Positions 15,085 to 24,030 of a stretch of DNA of 42,464 nucleotides are shown here, in pieces; the stretch's first letter is position 1, and every line of letters starts with the position of its first letter. The notes under the pieces were generated by a model. That model was given only the letters and a program-made list of their open reading frames with translations, searched no databases and had not been told where the DNA came from. The translations under genes were made by a program, and so were the position numbers. Source of the stretch: an uncultured Endozoicomonas sp. (GTDB lineage: Bacteria > Pseudomonadota > Gammaproteobacteria > Pseudomonadales > Endozoicomonadaceae); contig OODV01000173.1 in the NCBI GenBank assembly GCA_900299555.1, positions 1 through 42,464 on the forward strand, given 5' to 3'.

Positions 15085-16395
15085 ATGACCCTCATGCCGT
15101 CGGATTTTGTAAGTGCCAATAAAGAGAAATACACGGCGATCAGACGATTCTTTCACCAGATTCCTGAGCCAGGCTGGGAGGAGTATCTGACCACCTGGCA
15201 TATTTATCAGCACCTGAAAAAGCTTGATGTTCCTTTCACCTATACCATTGGTAAAGACCTGCTCAACAGTGATAGTCGACTAGGTCTTCCCAGTGAGCAA
15301 TTGTTACTGGCTGCTCACCGTCGTCTTGAACAGACTGAAGCGGATGCCGGGTTTATTGAAAAGATTGCTGGTGGTCACACAGGTCTAATGGTCACTCTGG
15401 AGAGTGGACGACCAGGGCCAAACTCTCTGTTTCGTTTTGATATTGATGGTTTGCCTGTCAGAGAAGCTGACTCCGAGAGCCATATTCCAGTCAAAGCCGG
15501 TTTTCAGTCCACCCATCCGGGGTATATGCATGCCTGTGGTCATGACGGTCATATCACTACCGGCCTGGCACTGGCGGAGTTTATTGCCCTGAATCAGGAT
15601 TCGCTCAATGGCCGAATTCAGTTGTTGTTCCAGCCTGCGGAAGAGGGGTGCAGGGGAGCAAAAGCAGTGGCGGATCGAGGCTGGATGAAGGATGTAGACC
15701 ACTTTGTTTCCGGACATATTGGCATCAGTCAATACCCGGTCGGTACTGTGTCCGCCAGAACCTGCGATATGTTGGCAACCAGCAAGCTGGATATCCGTTT
15801 CAGCGGTCGTTCATCTCATGCCGCCAATAATCCCCAGGAAGGTCGTAACGCACTGCTGGCTGCCGCCAGCTGTGCACTGGGGTTACACGGCATCAGCCGT
15901 CATTCGGACGGAGGCTCCCGGGTCAATGTGGGAACCCTGAATGCTGGTAGTGGCCGCAACATTATTGCAGATAAAGCGGAAATGATTGTGGAGCTTCGCG
16001 GTGAGAACGATGAGATCAATGCATTCATGCTGGATCAGGCCAAAAAGGTGACTGAGGGCAGTGCACTGATGCACGGGGTTGAACACGAACTGCTACTGGT
16101 GGGGCATGCACTGGCCGCCTCCTGTGACGAGCCGTTAGCAGAACGCATTGAAAACGTACTTAAGAGTAGCCCTTTGGTCACCGACGTGGTTCATCAGTTG
16201 CCACTGAAGGCTTCTGAGGATGCTTCGGTGTTGATGGATGCCGTTCAGAAGAGCGGCGGACAGGCTACTTACCTGATGTTCTGTTCGCCCACCTGTGGTG
16301 GACACCATAACCCGGAATTTGATTTTGATGAGTCAGTGCTGAGTATCACTATGGATGTGATGGCCCGCTCGCTTCTGGCTATGAATGGCTCATAG
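15085..16395 (+). CDS. AbgA-like M20D amidohydrolase
   Basis: This is a metallo-amidohydrolase of the M20D group, 436 residues, closely patterned on AbgA, a subunit of E. coli p-aminobenzoyl-glutamate hydrolase. Shared segments include RRFFHQIPEPGWEEY at the N-terminus, SRLGLP, RPGPNSLFRFDIDGLPV, MHACGHDGHITTGL, the metal site LLFQPAEEGCRGAKA, a dimerisation insert around HAANNPQEGRNALLAAA, and GGHHNPEFDFDE at the end. I chose the ATG at 15085 because GGAG lies 9 bases before it, rather than the in-frame TTG at 15070. No abgB-like partner is here; the partner is instead the carbamoylase-type enzyme 60 bases upstream. The likely substrate is an N-acyl amino acid or related amide. Confidence 0.85.
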   Translation: MTLMPSDFVSANKEKYTAIRRFFHQIPEPGWEEYLTTWHIYQHLKKLDVPFTYTIGKDLLNSDSRLGLPSEQLLLAAHRRLEQTEADAGFIEKIAGGHTGLMVTLESGRPGPNSLFRFDIDGLPVREADSESHIPVKAGFQSTHPGYMHACGHDGHITTGLALAEFIALNQDSLNGRIQLLFQPAEEGCRGAKAVADRGWMKDVDHFVSGHIGISQYPVGTVSARTCDMLATSKLDIRFSGRSSHAANNPQEGRNALLAAASCALGLHGISRHSDGGSRVNVGTLNAGSGRNIIADKAEMIVELRGENDEINAFMLDQAKKVTEGSALMHGVEHELLLVGHALAASCDEPLAERIENVLKSSPLVTDVVHQLPLKASEDASVLMDAVQKSGGQATYLMFCSPTCGGHHNPEFDFDESVLSITMDVMARSLLAMNGS

Positions 16396-16493
16396 GAGGC
16401 TGGCAGCCTGATTGGATTCAGGCTGTTATCAACGCGCCTTGGCAGAACAGTATTCAATCCAATATCAATGATAATTAATGGGGGGAAGGCCGT

Positions 16494-17753
16494 ATGTTAC
16501 CGTTCATCGGCTTGTTGATTCTGTGTGGTGCCGTTTATTGCTTAATCAAACGTCTGGAAACCCGAATGGTCCTGTTTGCGTCGGGACTGCTGATGTCGAT
16601 AGTGGCACTGCAGCCTATGCTGGCACTGGACAGTTTTGCCGGACGCATGACGTCAGGGGGCCTGATTCAGGCCATTTGTTCCGTAATGGGTTTTGCCTTT
16701 GTGATGAAATATACCGGCTGTGATATGCATCTGGTAAAATCGTTGACTGGTGTACTGAAGAAGGGCGGGGGCCTTCTGATACCGGGAACGACCATGATCA
16801 CGTTTGCCATCAATGTTGCTCTCCCGAGCGCAGCGGGTTGTTCTGCTGCGGTAGGGGCAACCATGATTCCGCTGCTGATGGCCGCCGGTATTCACCCGGC
16901 TATGGCGGGCGCGGCTGTACTGGCCGGAACCTATGGCAGCATGCTGAGCCCCGGATCGGCCCACAATGCCTTTATCTCCGAGCTCAGTGGCAAGACCGTT
17001 ATGGAAGTGATTGCCGTTCACGCTCCGGCCACAATAGCTGCCGGTATTGCTGGTGCGATCATTCTGACCGCCATCGCCTATATTCGAAAAGAGCACACCG
17101 GTCATCTTGCACAGGCTACTGAAGGCACCATGGAAAACCAGATTGATAAGGTTAATCCGCTGTATGCCCTGATGCCCGTGCTGCCAGTATCCATTTTGAT
17201 TCTGGGTTCTTCCGTGATGCCTGCGATCAAAATGGGGGTTCCACAGGCCATGCTGATTGGTGTGGTGCTGTCGTTGCTGCTTACCCGGATGAACCCCCAG
17301 GAAGCGACCAAGAAGTTCTTCAATGGCATGGGCACCGCTTACGCAGACGTCATTGGTATTATTATTGCCGCCAGTGTGTTTGTTACCGGTATGAAGGCTC
17401 TGGGCATGGTGGATGTTTTCCTGAACTGGCTGATTAATACACCGAGCCTTGCCAAGTTTGGTTCAACCCTCGGGCCATTTATTCTGGCCATCCTCACTGG
17501 TACTGGTGATGCTGCTGCTTTCGCATTTAACGAAGCCGTGACGCCTTTCGCTGAGCAGTTCGGGATGACCATTGCCAATATGGGTACTGCTTCAGCGGTG
17601 GCTGGTGCTATTGGTCGGACTGCTTCACCTCTGGCAGGTGCAGCTATTGTCTGTGCCGGTATTGCCGGTGTGAACCCACTGGAGCTTGCAAAGCGAACCA
17701 TGCCTGCAATGATCGTCGCATTGATTGTGTTGATGCTGGTGCTTTTTTTGTAG
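16494..17753 (+). CDS. DcuC-family (C4-dicarboxylate-type) transporter
   Basis: This is an inner-membrane transporter of 419 residues with about 11-12 hydrophobic segments. Features match the DcuC family: FAFVMKYTGCDMHLVKSL near residue 67, the re-entrant-like ALPSAAGCSAAVGATMIPLL near 109 and GTYGSMLSPGSAHNAFI near 144, then a second half with AASVFVTGMKALG and GTGDAAAFAFNEAVTPFAEQFG. It is a little shorter than E. coli DcuC (461). AGGCCG lies just before the ATG, with GGGGGG slightly further upstream. As third gene of the operon it probably imports the substrate of the two amidohydrolases or exports an acidic product, so it need not carry C4-dicarboxylates. A hairpin terminator follows. Confidence 0.82.
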   Translation: MLPFIGLLILCGAVYCLIKRLETRMVLFASGLLMSIVALQPMLALDSFAGRMTSGGLIQAICSVMGFAFVMKYTGCDMHLVKSLTGVLKKGGGLLIPGTTMITFAINVALPSAAGCSAAVGATMIPLLMAAGIHPAMAGAAVLAGTYGSMLSPGSAHNAFISELSGKTVMEVIAVHAPATIAAGIAGAIILTAIAYIRKEHTGHLAQATEGTMENQIDKVNPLYALMPVLPVSILILGSSVMPAIKMGVPQAMLIGVVLSLLLTRMNPQEATKKFFNGMGTAYADVIGIIIAASVFVTGMKALGMVDVFLNWLINTPSLAKFGSTLGPFILAILTGTGDAAAFAFNEAVTPFAEQFGMTIANMGTASAVAGAIGRTASPLAGAAIVCAGIAGVNPLELAKRTMPAMIVALIVLMLVLFL

Positions 17754-17793
17754 TCGTTAATGGTGAGGATCAAGTTGCAGAATCAGTAAGGAA

Positions 17794-17820
17794 AGGAGTC
17801 TGCCTGTAAAGCAGACTCCT
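17794..17820. terminator. Bidirectional hairpin terminator
   Basis: AGGAGTCTGC (17794-17803) pairs perfectly with GCAGACTCCT (17811-17820) across a 7-base loop. It sits between the convergent transporter gene (stop 17753) and dsbC (stop 17832). On the minus strand the stem is followed by TTCCTTAC, so it serves dsbC best. Confidence 0.8.
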
Positions 17821-17831
17821 GGTTCAACAAT

Positions 17832-18617
17832 CTAAGACTGATTTTTGATGATGTTGGCAATATCAGCCGCAGGACGATAGCCTGGAATGACCTGACCACT
17901 TTCCAGAACCATTGCCGGTGTTCCGTTGATGCCCATCTGTACACCCAGATTATAGTGTTCATCAATGATAGTGCTGCAGGCTGTCTTATCCCCTTTAATG
18001 TCCACACTGATGGGTTTGCCCGTTTTCAGATCCGTCAATGCTTGTTTTCGATCTACTGAACACCAGGCATCGGTCATCTTTCCATGCACGGGTGACTGTT
18101 GACCACCGCGAGGGAAGGCAAGGTAGCGTAATTCAATACCTAACTCATTTAACTGGTCGACTTCTCGGTGCAATTTGCGACAGTAGCCACAGTCAACATC
18201 CGTGAATGCATAAACAACACCTTTGGTTTCACCTTTCGGTGAAAAGATCACCATATCTTCCTGTTTCAGAGATTTGAGCAGCTTGGCATTTTGCTGGCTT
18301 TTAATCTCTTCTGTCAGGTTAACCAGTTTTTTGCCGCGAACTTCCAGCATGTCCCCTTTAATAAAATATTGTCCGTTCTCGCTGCTATAGAGAACAAAAC
18401 CACCTTTGAGCATGACTTTGTAGACGCCAGACATCGGGCTTTTGGTAACCGACTCAATGGGAATAGTCGCGTCCAGCTTTTTTAGCTGACTTTCAATAAG
18501 GGGCTCGGGGCTCTGGACTGAGCTGTCTTTGCTGGTAGCCTCTGCATTGACAGCCACAGACCAGCCAGTACTTGTGGTCATAATGGCAGTTAAAAGAAGA
18601 GCAGAGCGTTTAGACAT
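17832..18617 (-). CDS. dsbC: Periplasmic disulfide isomerase DsbC
   Basis: This is a thiol:disulfide interchange protein that rearranges wrong disulfides in the periplasm. The 261-residue precursor has a signal peptide (ending near AVNA-EA). An N-terminal dimerisation region includes the pattern SGVYKVML and GQYFIKGDMLEV. A thioredoxin domain follows with the active site VDCGYCRKLHREV near residue 144. The cis-proline loop is GINGTPAMVL near 235. A second cysteine pair (AWCSVD, TACST) is also DsbC-like. AAGGA precedes the ATG at 18617. It follows xerD on the same strand after about 210 bases, the order found in E. coli (xerD-dsbC). Confidence 0.93.
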   Translation of the reverse strand: MSKRSALLLTAIMTTSTGWSVAVNAEATSKDSSVQSPEPLIESQLKKLDATIPIESVTKSPMSGVYKVMLKGGFVLYSSENGQYFIKGDMLEVRGKKLVNLTEEIKSQQNAKLLKSLKQEDMVIFSPKGETKGVVYAFTDVDCGYCRKLHREVDQLNELGIELRYLAFPRGGQQSPVHGKMTDAWCSVDRKQALTDLKTGKPISVDIKGDKTACSTIIDEHYNLGVQMGINGTPAMVLESGQVIPGYRPAADIANIIKNQS

Positions 18618-18828
18618 ACTGATTCCTTAAGTGATCCAGAAAGATAAGCCTGACTGACGGCCGATCAATTAATCAATGGGCATCTCAGGGGCTATCGGCA
18701 AACCGTTCTAGCATTGGAGAGAAGCGCTGGATAAAAACGAGAAAGTGTAGCCTTATTTCTCCCCGTTGTATCGCTTGGACACTGTTATCAGGTAAAGAGT
18801 TCTAAAAAATAGTGTTTAGACGGTCAGG

Positions 18829-19737
18829 TTATCCTCTGGGATGATGCTCGCGGTGAAGCTCGGACAGCCTGTGGTTGGCAATATGGGTATATATCTGGGT
18901 GGTGGACAGATCACTATGGCCAAGCAGCAGCTGCACTACTCGAAGGTCTGCACCATTGTTCAGAAGATGAGTAGCAAAAGCGTGCCGAAGGACGTGGGGA
19001 GATACTTCCGTATTGATACCGGCAACCGTATTGTAGTGCTTGATTCGATGCCAGAATGTCTGCCGGGTCATTGGGCGCCCGTGTCGGCCGGGAAACAGGG
19101 TTCGACTTTCATGCTGATACAGCAGATCGCCTCTTGCCTGCTTTACATATTGCTCTAACCACTCAATGGCGCTCTGACCCATGGGTACCAGTCGCTCTTT
19201 TCTGCCTTTACCGATAATGCGAATGACACCCTGCCTCAGGTTGATGCTGTCCATGTTCAGGTTAACCAGCTCCGAAATCCTGAGGCCGCAGGCATACAGG
19301 ATCTCAAGCATGGCACGGTCACGCAGGCCAATCGCTGTATTGGTATCCGGACTACTCAGCAGCGAATCAACATCGTCTTCTGACAATGTTTTTGGCAACA
19401 CCCTACCCTGCCTGGGCATTTCAATATTGGCAGTAATATCAGCAGAGATCTGTTCGGACTGTAGAAGGTAACGGTAAAAGGCTCTCAGACTGGAGATCTG
19501 CCGGGCGGTTGATCTTGGGTGGTAACCCTGCTCATAGCGCCAGCCCAGAAAGCAGCGAAGATCGTCTTCACTGGCTGTGAGTAATAGATTACCTGTGTTT
19601 TGAGTGTGCTCTTTCAGCCATTCAGAGAACAGCAGCAGATCTTGCTGGTAAGCTTCACGGGTATTTTTGCTGAGGCCTCGTTCAAGCCAGAGGTGCTGTA
19701 AAAATTCCTGTGTTACTGGGGACGAGGGGGCTGGCAT
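18829..19737 (-). CDS. xerD: Tyrosine recombinase XerD
   Basis: This is a site-specific recombinase that resolves chromosome dimers at dif together with XerC. The 302-residue protein has the SAM-like N-terminal core-binding domain (FLQHLWLERGLSKNTREAYQQDL) and a catalytic domain with the Arg in ACGLRISELVNL, HVLRHAFATHLL, the second His in LLGHSDLSTTQIYTH and the nucleophile Tyr in that last motif. I prefer the ATG at 19737 to the in-frame TTG at 19755 because 302 residues fits the family (298 in E. coli). A TATACT -10-like box lies at 19772-19767 on the same strand. Context with dsbC favours XerD over XerC. Confidence 0.93.
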   Translation of the reverse strand: MPAPSSPVTQEFLQHLWLERGLSKNTREAYQQDLLLFSEWLKEHTQNTGNLLLTASEDDLRCFLGWRYEQGYHPRSTARQISSLRAFYRYLLQSEQISADITANIEMPRQGRVLPKTLSEDDVDSLLSSPDTNTAIGLRDRAMLEILYACGLRISELVNLNMDSINLRQGVIRIIGKGRKERLVPMGQSAIEWLEQYVKQARGDLLYQHESRTLFPGRHGRPMTRQTFWHRIKHYNTVAGINTEVSPHVLRHAFATHLLNNGADLRVVQLLLGHSDLSTTQIYTHIANHRLSELHREHHPRG

Positions 19738-19755
19738 GGCAATCAATAAATCCAA

Positions 19756-20059
19756 TATTGCACGATAGTATAGATCATATCAGTTCCTTTGAGGGAGGCT
19801 AAGGGAAAAGTCCCCTGTAGATTACAGATTTAACATCTATGCAGTGATGTAAACATAAATCAGCATGCCCGATATATCGACCAGCGAGGTCAGGACTGGG
19901 GGCATGAACTTACATCCTGATATCTGGTCTATTAACAACAAAGAATAGAATAAATAAATAGTTGCAGCGACTAGGGCTTACCAGTGGCTTCCATTATTCC
20001 CTTAGAGTTAGGGAGCGTTTCGGTACAACAAAATTAATCACGATAGATTTAGGAGCATA
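19756..20059. other. Intergenic region between xerD and the WD40-like gene
   Basis: About 300 A/T-rich bases between divergent genes must hold both promoters. A TATACT box for xerD (19772-19767, minus strand) and the AGGAG ribosome binding site of the WD40-like gene (20051-20055) are visible. CATGCCC and GGGCATG form a distant inverted pair. I see no RNA gene or other structure. Confidence 0.4.
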
Positions 20060-21420
20060 ATGATGCATGGTATTGGTGATGGTGCCGTTTTAGGTACAAC
20101 ACAAGTCAGAACGGAGGACTCGGTAAAGGCTGGTCAACCCGCTTGTAGGCAGGTTGGTAGCGCTGTGGGGAGGACCGTCACTGCATCTGATGAAATGACA
20201 AAAGGTAATTTAGTCAATTTGGTGAAAAAAATAAGCGTCACCCATCATTATGGTGATGCCAAATCAGTCACCTTCAGTCCCTGTTCGCGCCATTTAGTGT
20301 CCACCGGTGGTGATTTCGGAGTGACAAGATTTACTTGCCTGTTGCATGGGGGCTGGGAACAACAAGCCTTTATCAAAGCCCGAGATATAGATTCTCAGTT
20401 TCTGTCATCAACCTTCAGCCCCAGATCAAACGATTTATTCTGCCTCAATAAGGCTGGCATACTGACAATGAAATCACTTGTGGATGACAAAAGTACCACC
20501 ATTCCCGCGTCATGCTTACCGGTTTTTAGTCCAAATGGTAGCCAATTTGCAGTTGTCAGTAAGGAGCAGGGGGTGGAGATTTATAGCTGCAAAGGTGATA
20601 TGCCGTGGACAAAAAGTGCCACTCTTCCCGATAGCAAGGGTTCTTGTGATATCTCTTTCAGTGCCGATTGCCGGGTCCTGGCGAAGCAGGTGGGTAAGTT
20701 GCAAGCATGGGGATTAGGGGCGGACAATCAGTGGGGAAAAGAGGCGACTTCTACCGATAAACCTGAAAAGTCAACAAGCCAGCCCACAGAGGGGGGGCGA
20801 CCCCAATTGCTCGTTTGGACAATTTGCTGGCCTGCCATATGGCCGATAGGGAAGCACAAGCCAAATTATCCGATGAGACCATTAAGGCCCTGGCCTCATC
20901 AACATTCAGTTCTGATAATTCTCATGCGGTGATCATCAATAATTATAATAAAACTGTTCCTCCTGATTATGATTTGCTCAAAGGAATTTCACTCGATAGA
21001 GAAATAAAAGTCTCTCATGATTTTGAAATTTGGGGACAGGGCCGTGTTGGAGCAGATCGATGGATCAAGAAAGCAACCATTCCCAATTCTGTTACAAAAA
21101 CCTTGCTCAGCAAACATAGTCCTATAGTCGCCTTCAACACCAATAGCACACTCGTGGCGATCGCCATTAGGGATAGAGTGGTGGAAATCTGGGGCCCCGG
21201 AAAAAGCGATATGTGGATAAAGAAAAAAGAAATTCCTGAAACCCCAGAAATTATCGTTACAAAGAAGTTAGTGGGCTATGAAAAGCTGGTAGAACTTAGA
21301 ATTTCTGATATCAAAGTACAATCAGTCGCCTTTAGTCCCGACTGCCGCTATTTGGCGATCGCAAAAGGTGCGCCTGGCGCGGGCTTGACGGAAATCTTTG
21401 AAATTCTTTCTGACTCTTAA
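20060..21420 (+). pseudogene. WD40-repeat-like protein gene split at a G7 tract
   Basis: Two overlapping reading frames (20060-20932 and, open by 20791, to 21420) together encode one protein of about 453 residues with repeated blade-like segments: VTFSPCSRHLVSTGG, STFSPRSNDLF, PVFSPNGSQFAVVS, ISFSADCRVLAKQ, VAFSPDCRYLAIAKG. These are degenerate WD40/beta-propeller strands, a eukaryote-like feature. The frame changes at a run of seven G (20791-20797): adding one G, or a ribosomal -1 slip, joins EGG to ATPIARLDNLL. In the zero frame the run reads GA[G GGG GGG] CGA, the X XXY YYZ form of a slippery heptamer. There is no signal peptide. Possibilities are pseudogene, phase variation, programmed frameshift or a homopolymer sequencing error. 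The gene stands alone between xerD and the rplS terminator. Confidence 0.7.
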
Positions 21421-21547
21421 TTGAAATGATTCTCTTGATTATCGCTCTTGTTCAGCCTTGTCGTTAGGCTCTTGTTGCCATAAGTGTTACAGGATAGATA
21501 GACGCTTGAAATGTCTATTCTGCAAAATGTTCAATATTTCAGATAAG

Positions 21548-21596
21548 AAAAAAGCGGCTTTCGCCGCTTCTTTCAGGATCAGGGTGTGCCTGATCC
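21548..21596 (-). terminator. Rho-independent terminator of the rpsP-rplS operon
   Basis: On the minus strand, downstream of rplS, a first hairpin (GGATCAGG, 21596-21576) is followed by a GC-rich hairpin AAGCGGC-GAAA-GCCGCTT (21569-21552) and then a run of T. The second hairpin with its GAAA loop and T-run is a textbook intrinsic terminator. Confidence 0.92.
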
Positions 21597-21637
21597 GCTC
21601 TTCTGAGAAAACAGTTGCCGGAAAATTAAACTGAATC

Positions 21638-21991
21638 TTAGTTGAGCTTTTCCTTGATACGAGCAGCTTTACCGCTCAGCTCACGGAGGTAGTACAGCTT
21701 AGCCTGACGAACGTCACCACGACGCTTCACAGTAACAGAAGCGATCAGCGGAGAGTAAGTCTGGAAAGTACGCTCAACGCCAACACCGCTGGAAATTTTA
21801 CGAACGGTGAAAGCAGAGTTCAGGCCACGGTTACGCTTACCGATGACAACACCTTCGAACGCCTGCAGACGCTCACGGTTGCCTTCTTTTACCTTAACCT
21901 GTACGACTACAGTGTCACCCTGGCCAAAGGCAGGGATCTCTTTGTTCATTTGTTCAGCTTCAAGCTGCGCAATGATTTTGTTTTTGCTCAT
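21638..21991 (-). CDS. rplS: 50S ribosomal protein L19
   Basis: Ribosomal protein L19, 117 residues, located at the 30S-50S interface. It has the family segments [32 protein letters not shown] and [24 protein letters not shown], and ends in [25 protein letters not shown] ribosome binding site precedes the ATG at 21991. It is the last gene of the conserved rpsP-rimM-trmD-rplS operon, 15 bases after trmD, and is followed by a strong terminator. Confidence 0.98.
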   Translation of the reverse strand: MSKNKIIAQLEAEQMNKEIPAFGQGDTVVVQVKVKEGNRERLQAFEGVVIGKRNRGLNSAFTVRKISSGVGVERTFQTYSPLIASVTVKRRGDVRQAKLYYLRELSGKAARIKEKLN

Positions 21992-22006
21992 TAAAAATGC
22001 TCCCAG

Positions 22007-22816
22007 TTAGTCAATGTTCCGCTCGGTTTTAAACTCTGACAGTAATTCTTCTTCCTTGCTGGTCAGGCATCTGTTCTCCAGGAGATCAGGCCGTCTCAGC
22101 CAGGTTCTGCCCAGTGATTGCTTCAGTCGCCAGCGTTGAATGTGCGCATGGTTTCCTGATAACAGCACCGGCGGCACTTCCTGTCCTTCAAATATCTCCG
22201 GACGGGTGTAGTGCGGGCAGTCAAGAAGACCATCTGCAAACGAGTCTTCTGCTGCGGAATCCTTATGACCAAGGGTGCCCGGTACAAAGCGTGAAACTGC
22301 ATCAATCAGAGTCATGGCGGCGAGTTCACCACCACTTAACACGAAATCACCAATCGACCATTCTTCATCAATCTCGGTCTGGATTACGCGCTCATCAATA
22401 CCTTCATATCGCCCCGCGACCAGAATCAGTTTCTTGCCTCTGGCAAGTTCCTCTACACCTTGCTGGTCGAGTACACGACCCTGGGGAGAGAGGTAGATTA
22501 CTTTGGCCTCGTTACCAGCAGCTTTGCGGGCTGCATGGATGGCGTCACGCAGAGGTTGAATTTTCATCAACATGCCGGGACCACCGCCATAAGGTCGGTC
22601 ATCCACAGTTCGGTGCCGGTCATGGGTAAAATCCCTGGGATTCCAGGTCTCTACCTCGATTAAGCCTTCCTTCACCGCGCGGCCGGTAATACCGTGCTCG
22701 GTAATGGCCTGGAACATGTCCGGGAACAGGCTGACGACACCGAACCACATTTCGGTGTCCATGGCGCTCGCTTCAGAGTTTTCTTCAGAAAAGCTGTTGT
22801 GAGTCGTCATGGCCAC
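22007..22816 (-). CDS. trmD: tRNA (guanine-37-N1)-methyltransferase TrmD
   Basis: This SPOUT-class methyltransferase makes m1G37 in tRNAs reading CNN and some other codons, which prevents frameshifting. It has the knot-forming [49 protein letters not shown] near the N-terminus, and the C-terminal [22 protein letters not shown]. The open frame begins at GTG 22816, directly after the rimM stop, and gives 269 residues against about 250-255 in the family. ATGs at 22810, 22762 (MDTEMWFG) and 22750 ([10 protein letters not shown]) are also possible. The last aligns best with known TrmD N-termini, but no ribosome binding site decides among them. Confidence 0.97.
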   Translation of the reverse strand: MAMTTHNSFSEENSEASAMDTEMWFGVVSLFPDMFQAITEHGITGRAVKEGLIEVETWNPRDFTHDRHRTVDDRPYGGGPGMLMKIQPLRDAIHAARKAAGNEAKVIYLSPQGRVLDQQGVEELARGKKLILVAGRYEGIDERVIQTEIDEEWSIGDFVLSGGELAAMTLIDAVSRFVPGTLGHKDSAAEDSFADGLLDCPHYTRPEIFEGQEVPPVLLSGNHAHIQRWRLKQSLGRTWLRRPDLLENRCLTSKEEELLSEFKTERNID

Positions 22817-23368
22817 TTAAAACTCCGGGTCCCAATCTACCCGGATAAATCCTTTCTCAGGATTTACGTCTAACACCACCGATCCGGTTAACCAGGGGAC
22901 TAAACGTTCTCTGCGGTCAATACTGCCTTTTGAAGGGCGAATGACCAGAACATCATTGGCTCCGGTTTCCATCAGGTGGCTGACTTTGCCCAGCAGTATG
23001 TTGTCTCCCTCAGCGTTGCGGGAGAAGACATCCAGCGATTCCAGTTGATGCCAGTATATCTCGTCATCTTCCGGTTCGGGCATCTCATCGGCGTTGATGG
23101 TGATCTGGTAACCACAGTAACTGCGGGCCAGCTCACGATCGTCACAGCCGACGATATGGGCAACCAGACCTTTACCGTGAGGACGGGCCTGATCGATTTC
23201 AACGGTCATCAACTGACCGTCGCGGTCAAGAATCCAGCGTGGGTAGTTGAGGATGTTTTCCATCGGGCTGGTGTTGGAATGAATCTTCAGCCAGCCTTTA
23301 ACTCCGTAAACGGAGGCGATATGGCCTAACGCGATGCGCTTCACAGCGCCCTCTACTGCCGTTGTCAC
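22817..23368 (-). CDS. rimM: Ribosome maturation factor RimM
   Basis: RimM assists maturation of the 30S head and binds S19. The 183-residue protein starts from GTG (GAGG 11 bases upstream). It has the N-terminal domain motif LGHIASVYGVKGWLKIHSNT, AHIVGCDDRELARSYCGYQI, and the PRC-barrel region DEIYWHQLESLDVF, followed by DVLVIRP and RLVPWL near the C-terminus. It is followed without a gap by trmD and preceded by rpsP after 13 bases, so the three are co-transcribed and probably coupled. Confidence 0.97.
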   Translation of the reverse strand: MTTAVEGAVKRIALGHIASVYGVKGWLKIHSNTSPMENILNYPRWILDRDGQLMTVEIDQARPHGKGLVAHIVGCDDRELARSYCGYQITINADEMPEPEDDEIYWHQLESLDVFSRNAEGDNILLGKVSHLMETGANDVLVIRPSKGSIDRRERLVPWLTGSVVLDVNPEKGFIRVDWDPEF

Positions 23369-23381
23369 TGAATGGTTAACC

Positions 23382-23630
23382 TCACGCAGCCTTTTTAGCT
23401 TCTTTCAGAAGTTGGGCAACGCGGTCAGATGCAGTAGCACCCTGGCCCAGCCAGAATTCTACACGTTCGCTATCAACACGCAGACGTTCTTCCTGGCCAC
23501 GAGCAGTAGGGTTAAAGAAACCTACACGCTCGATGAAGCGACCGCCGTTAGCATTGCGGCTGTCAGCCACGGTCAGGTGGTAAAATGGACGCTTTTTGGA
23601 GCCGCCACGAGCAAGACGTATGGTTACCAT
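23382..23630 (-). CDS. rpsP: 30S ribosomal protein S16
   Basis: Ribosomal protein S16, 82 residues, beginning [26 protein letters not shown] and containing [13 protein letters not shown] longer in-frame extension to 23714 is not part of the protein: S16 always starts MVTIRL. The start codon at 23630 is preceded by ATAGG-AAAA-CCTAT (23647-23634), a short hairpin that includes the likely Shine-Dalgarno AGGA and may damp translation. It is the first gene of the operon with rimM, trmD and rplS. Confidence 0.97.
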   Translation of the reverse strand: MVTIRLARGGSKKRPFYHLTVADSRNANGGRFIERVGFFNPTARGQEERLRVDSERVEFWLGQGATASDRVAQLLKEAKKAA

Positions 23631-23860
23631 GGAATAGGTTTTCCTATAGTTGTTTCCGACAACTGATTTTCTGTGTTTATTGTGCCTTTGGCGCGAAACC
23701 TCAGGCGAAAACACAAAAGAGTTCTGACAGCTCTGGCCAGAGATAGTTCTCTTTCCATCGTTTGTCAGCTAATCCATGATCGGATTAAGGCCAATCATAA
23801 AGGGCGCATATTGTAGGGAAATCAGGCTAGAGTGGCAATATCCAGGAATAAGTATCTTCC

Positions 23861-23994
23861 GGCTTTTCATCGTGGCTGGACGTTAAATCGAACTTTTTAA
23901 TACTTGTACGGTCATACTGGTAAAACAGGCTTTTCATTGTGGCTGGACGTTAAATTGAACTTTTTAATACTTGTACGGTCATACTAGTAAAACA
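23861..23994. repeat. Tandem direct repeat, 67-bp unit, two copies
   Basis: Bases 23861-23927 and 23928-23994 are copies of a 67-bp unit starting GGCTTTTCAT, differing at three positions, and a third copy begins with GGCTTTT at 23995 before diverging. The array lies between the rpsP promoter region and the orphan gene starting at 24031. The small number of differences points to a recent duplication. Confidence 0.9.
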
Positions 23995-24030
23995 GGCTTT
24001 TCAACTTTCTTTCTGAAGAGCCAGGTAGTA

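Noticed and set aside
23631-23714. N-terminal extension of S16
   Set aside because: S16 begins at MVTIRL in all known members; the upstream frame is simply open.
23861-23994. CRISPR array
   Set aside because: Two adjacent 67-bp copies with no spacers between them are a tandem duplication, not repeat-spacer units.
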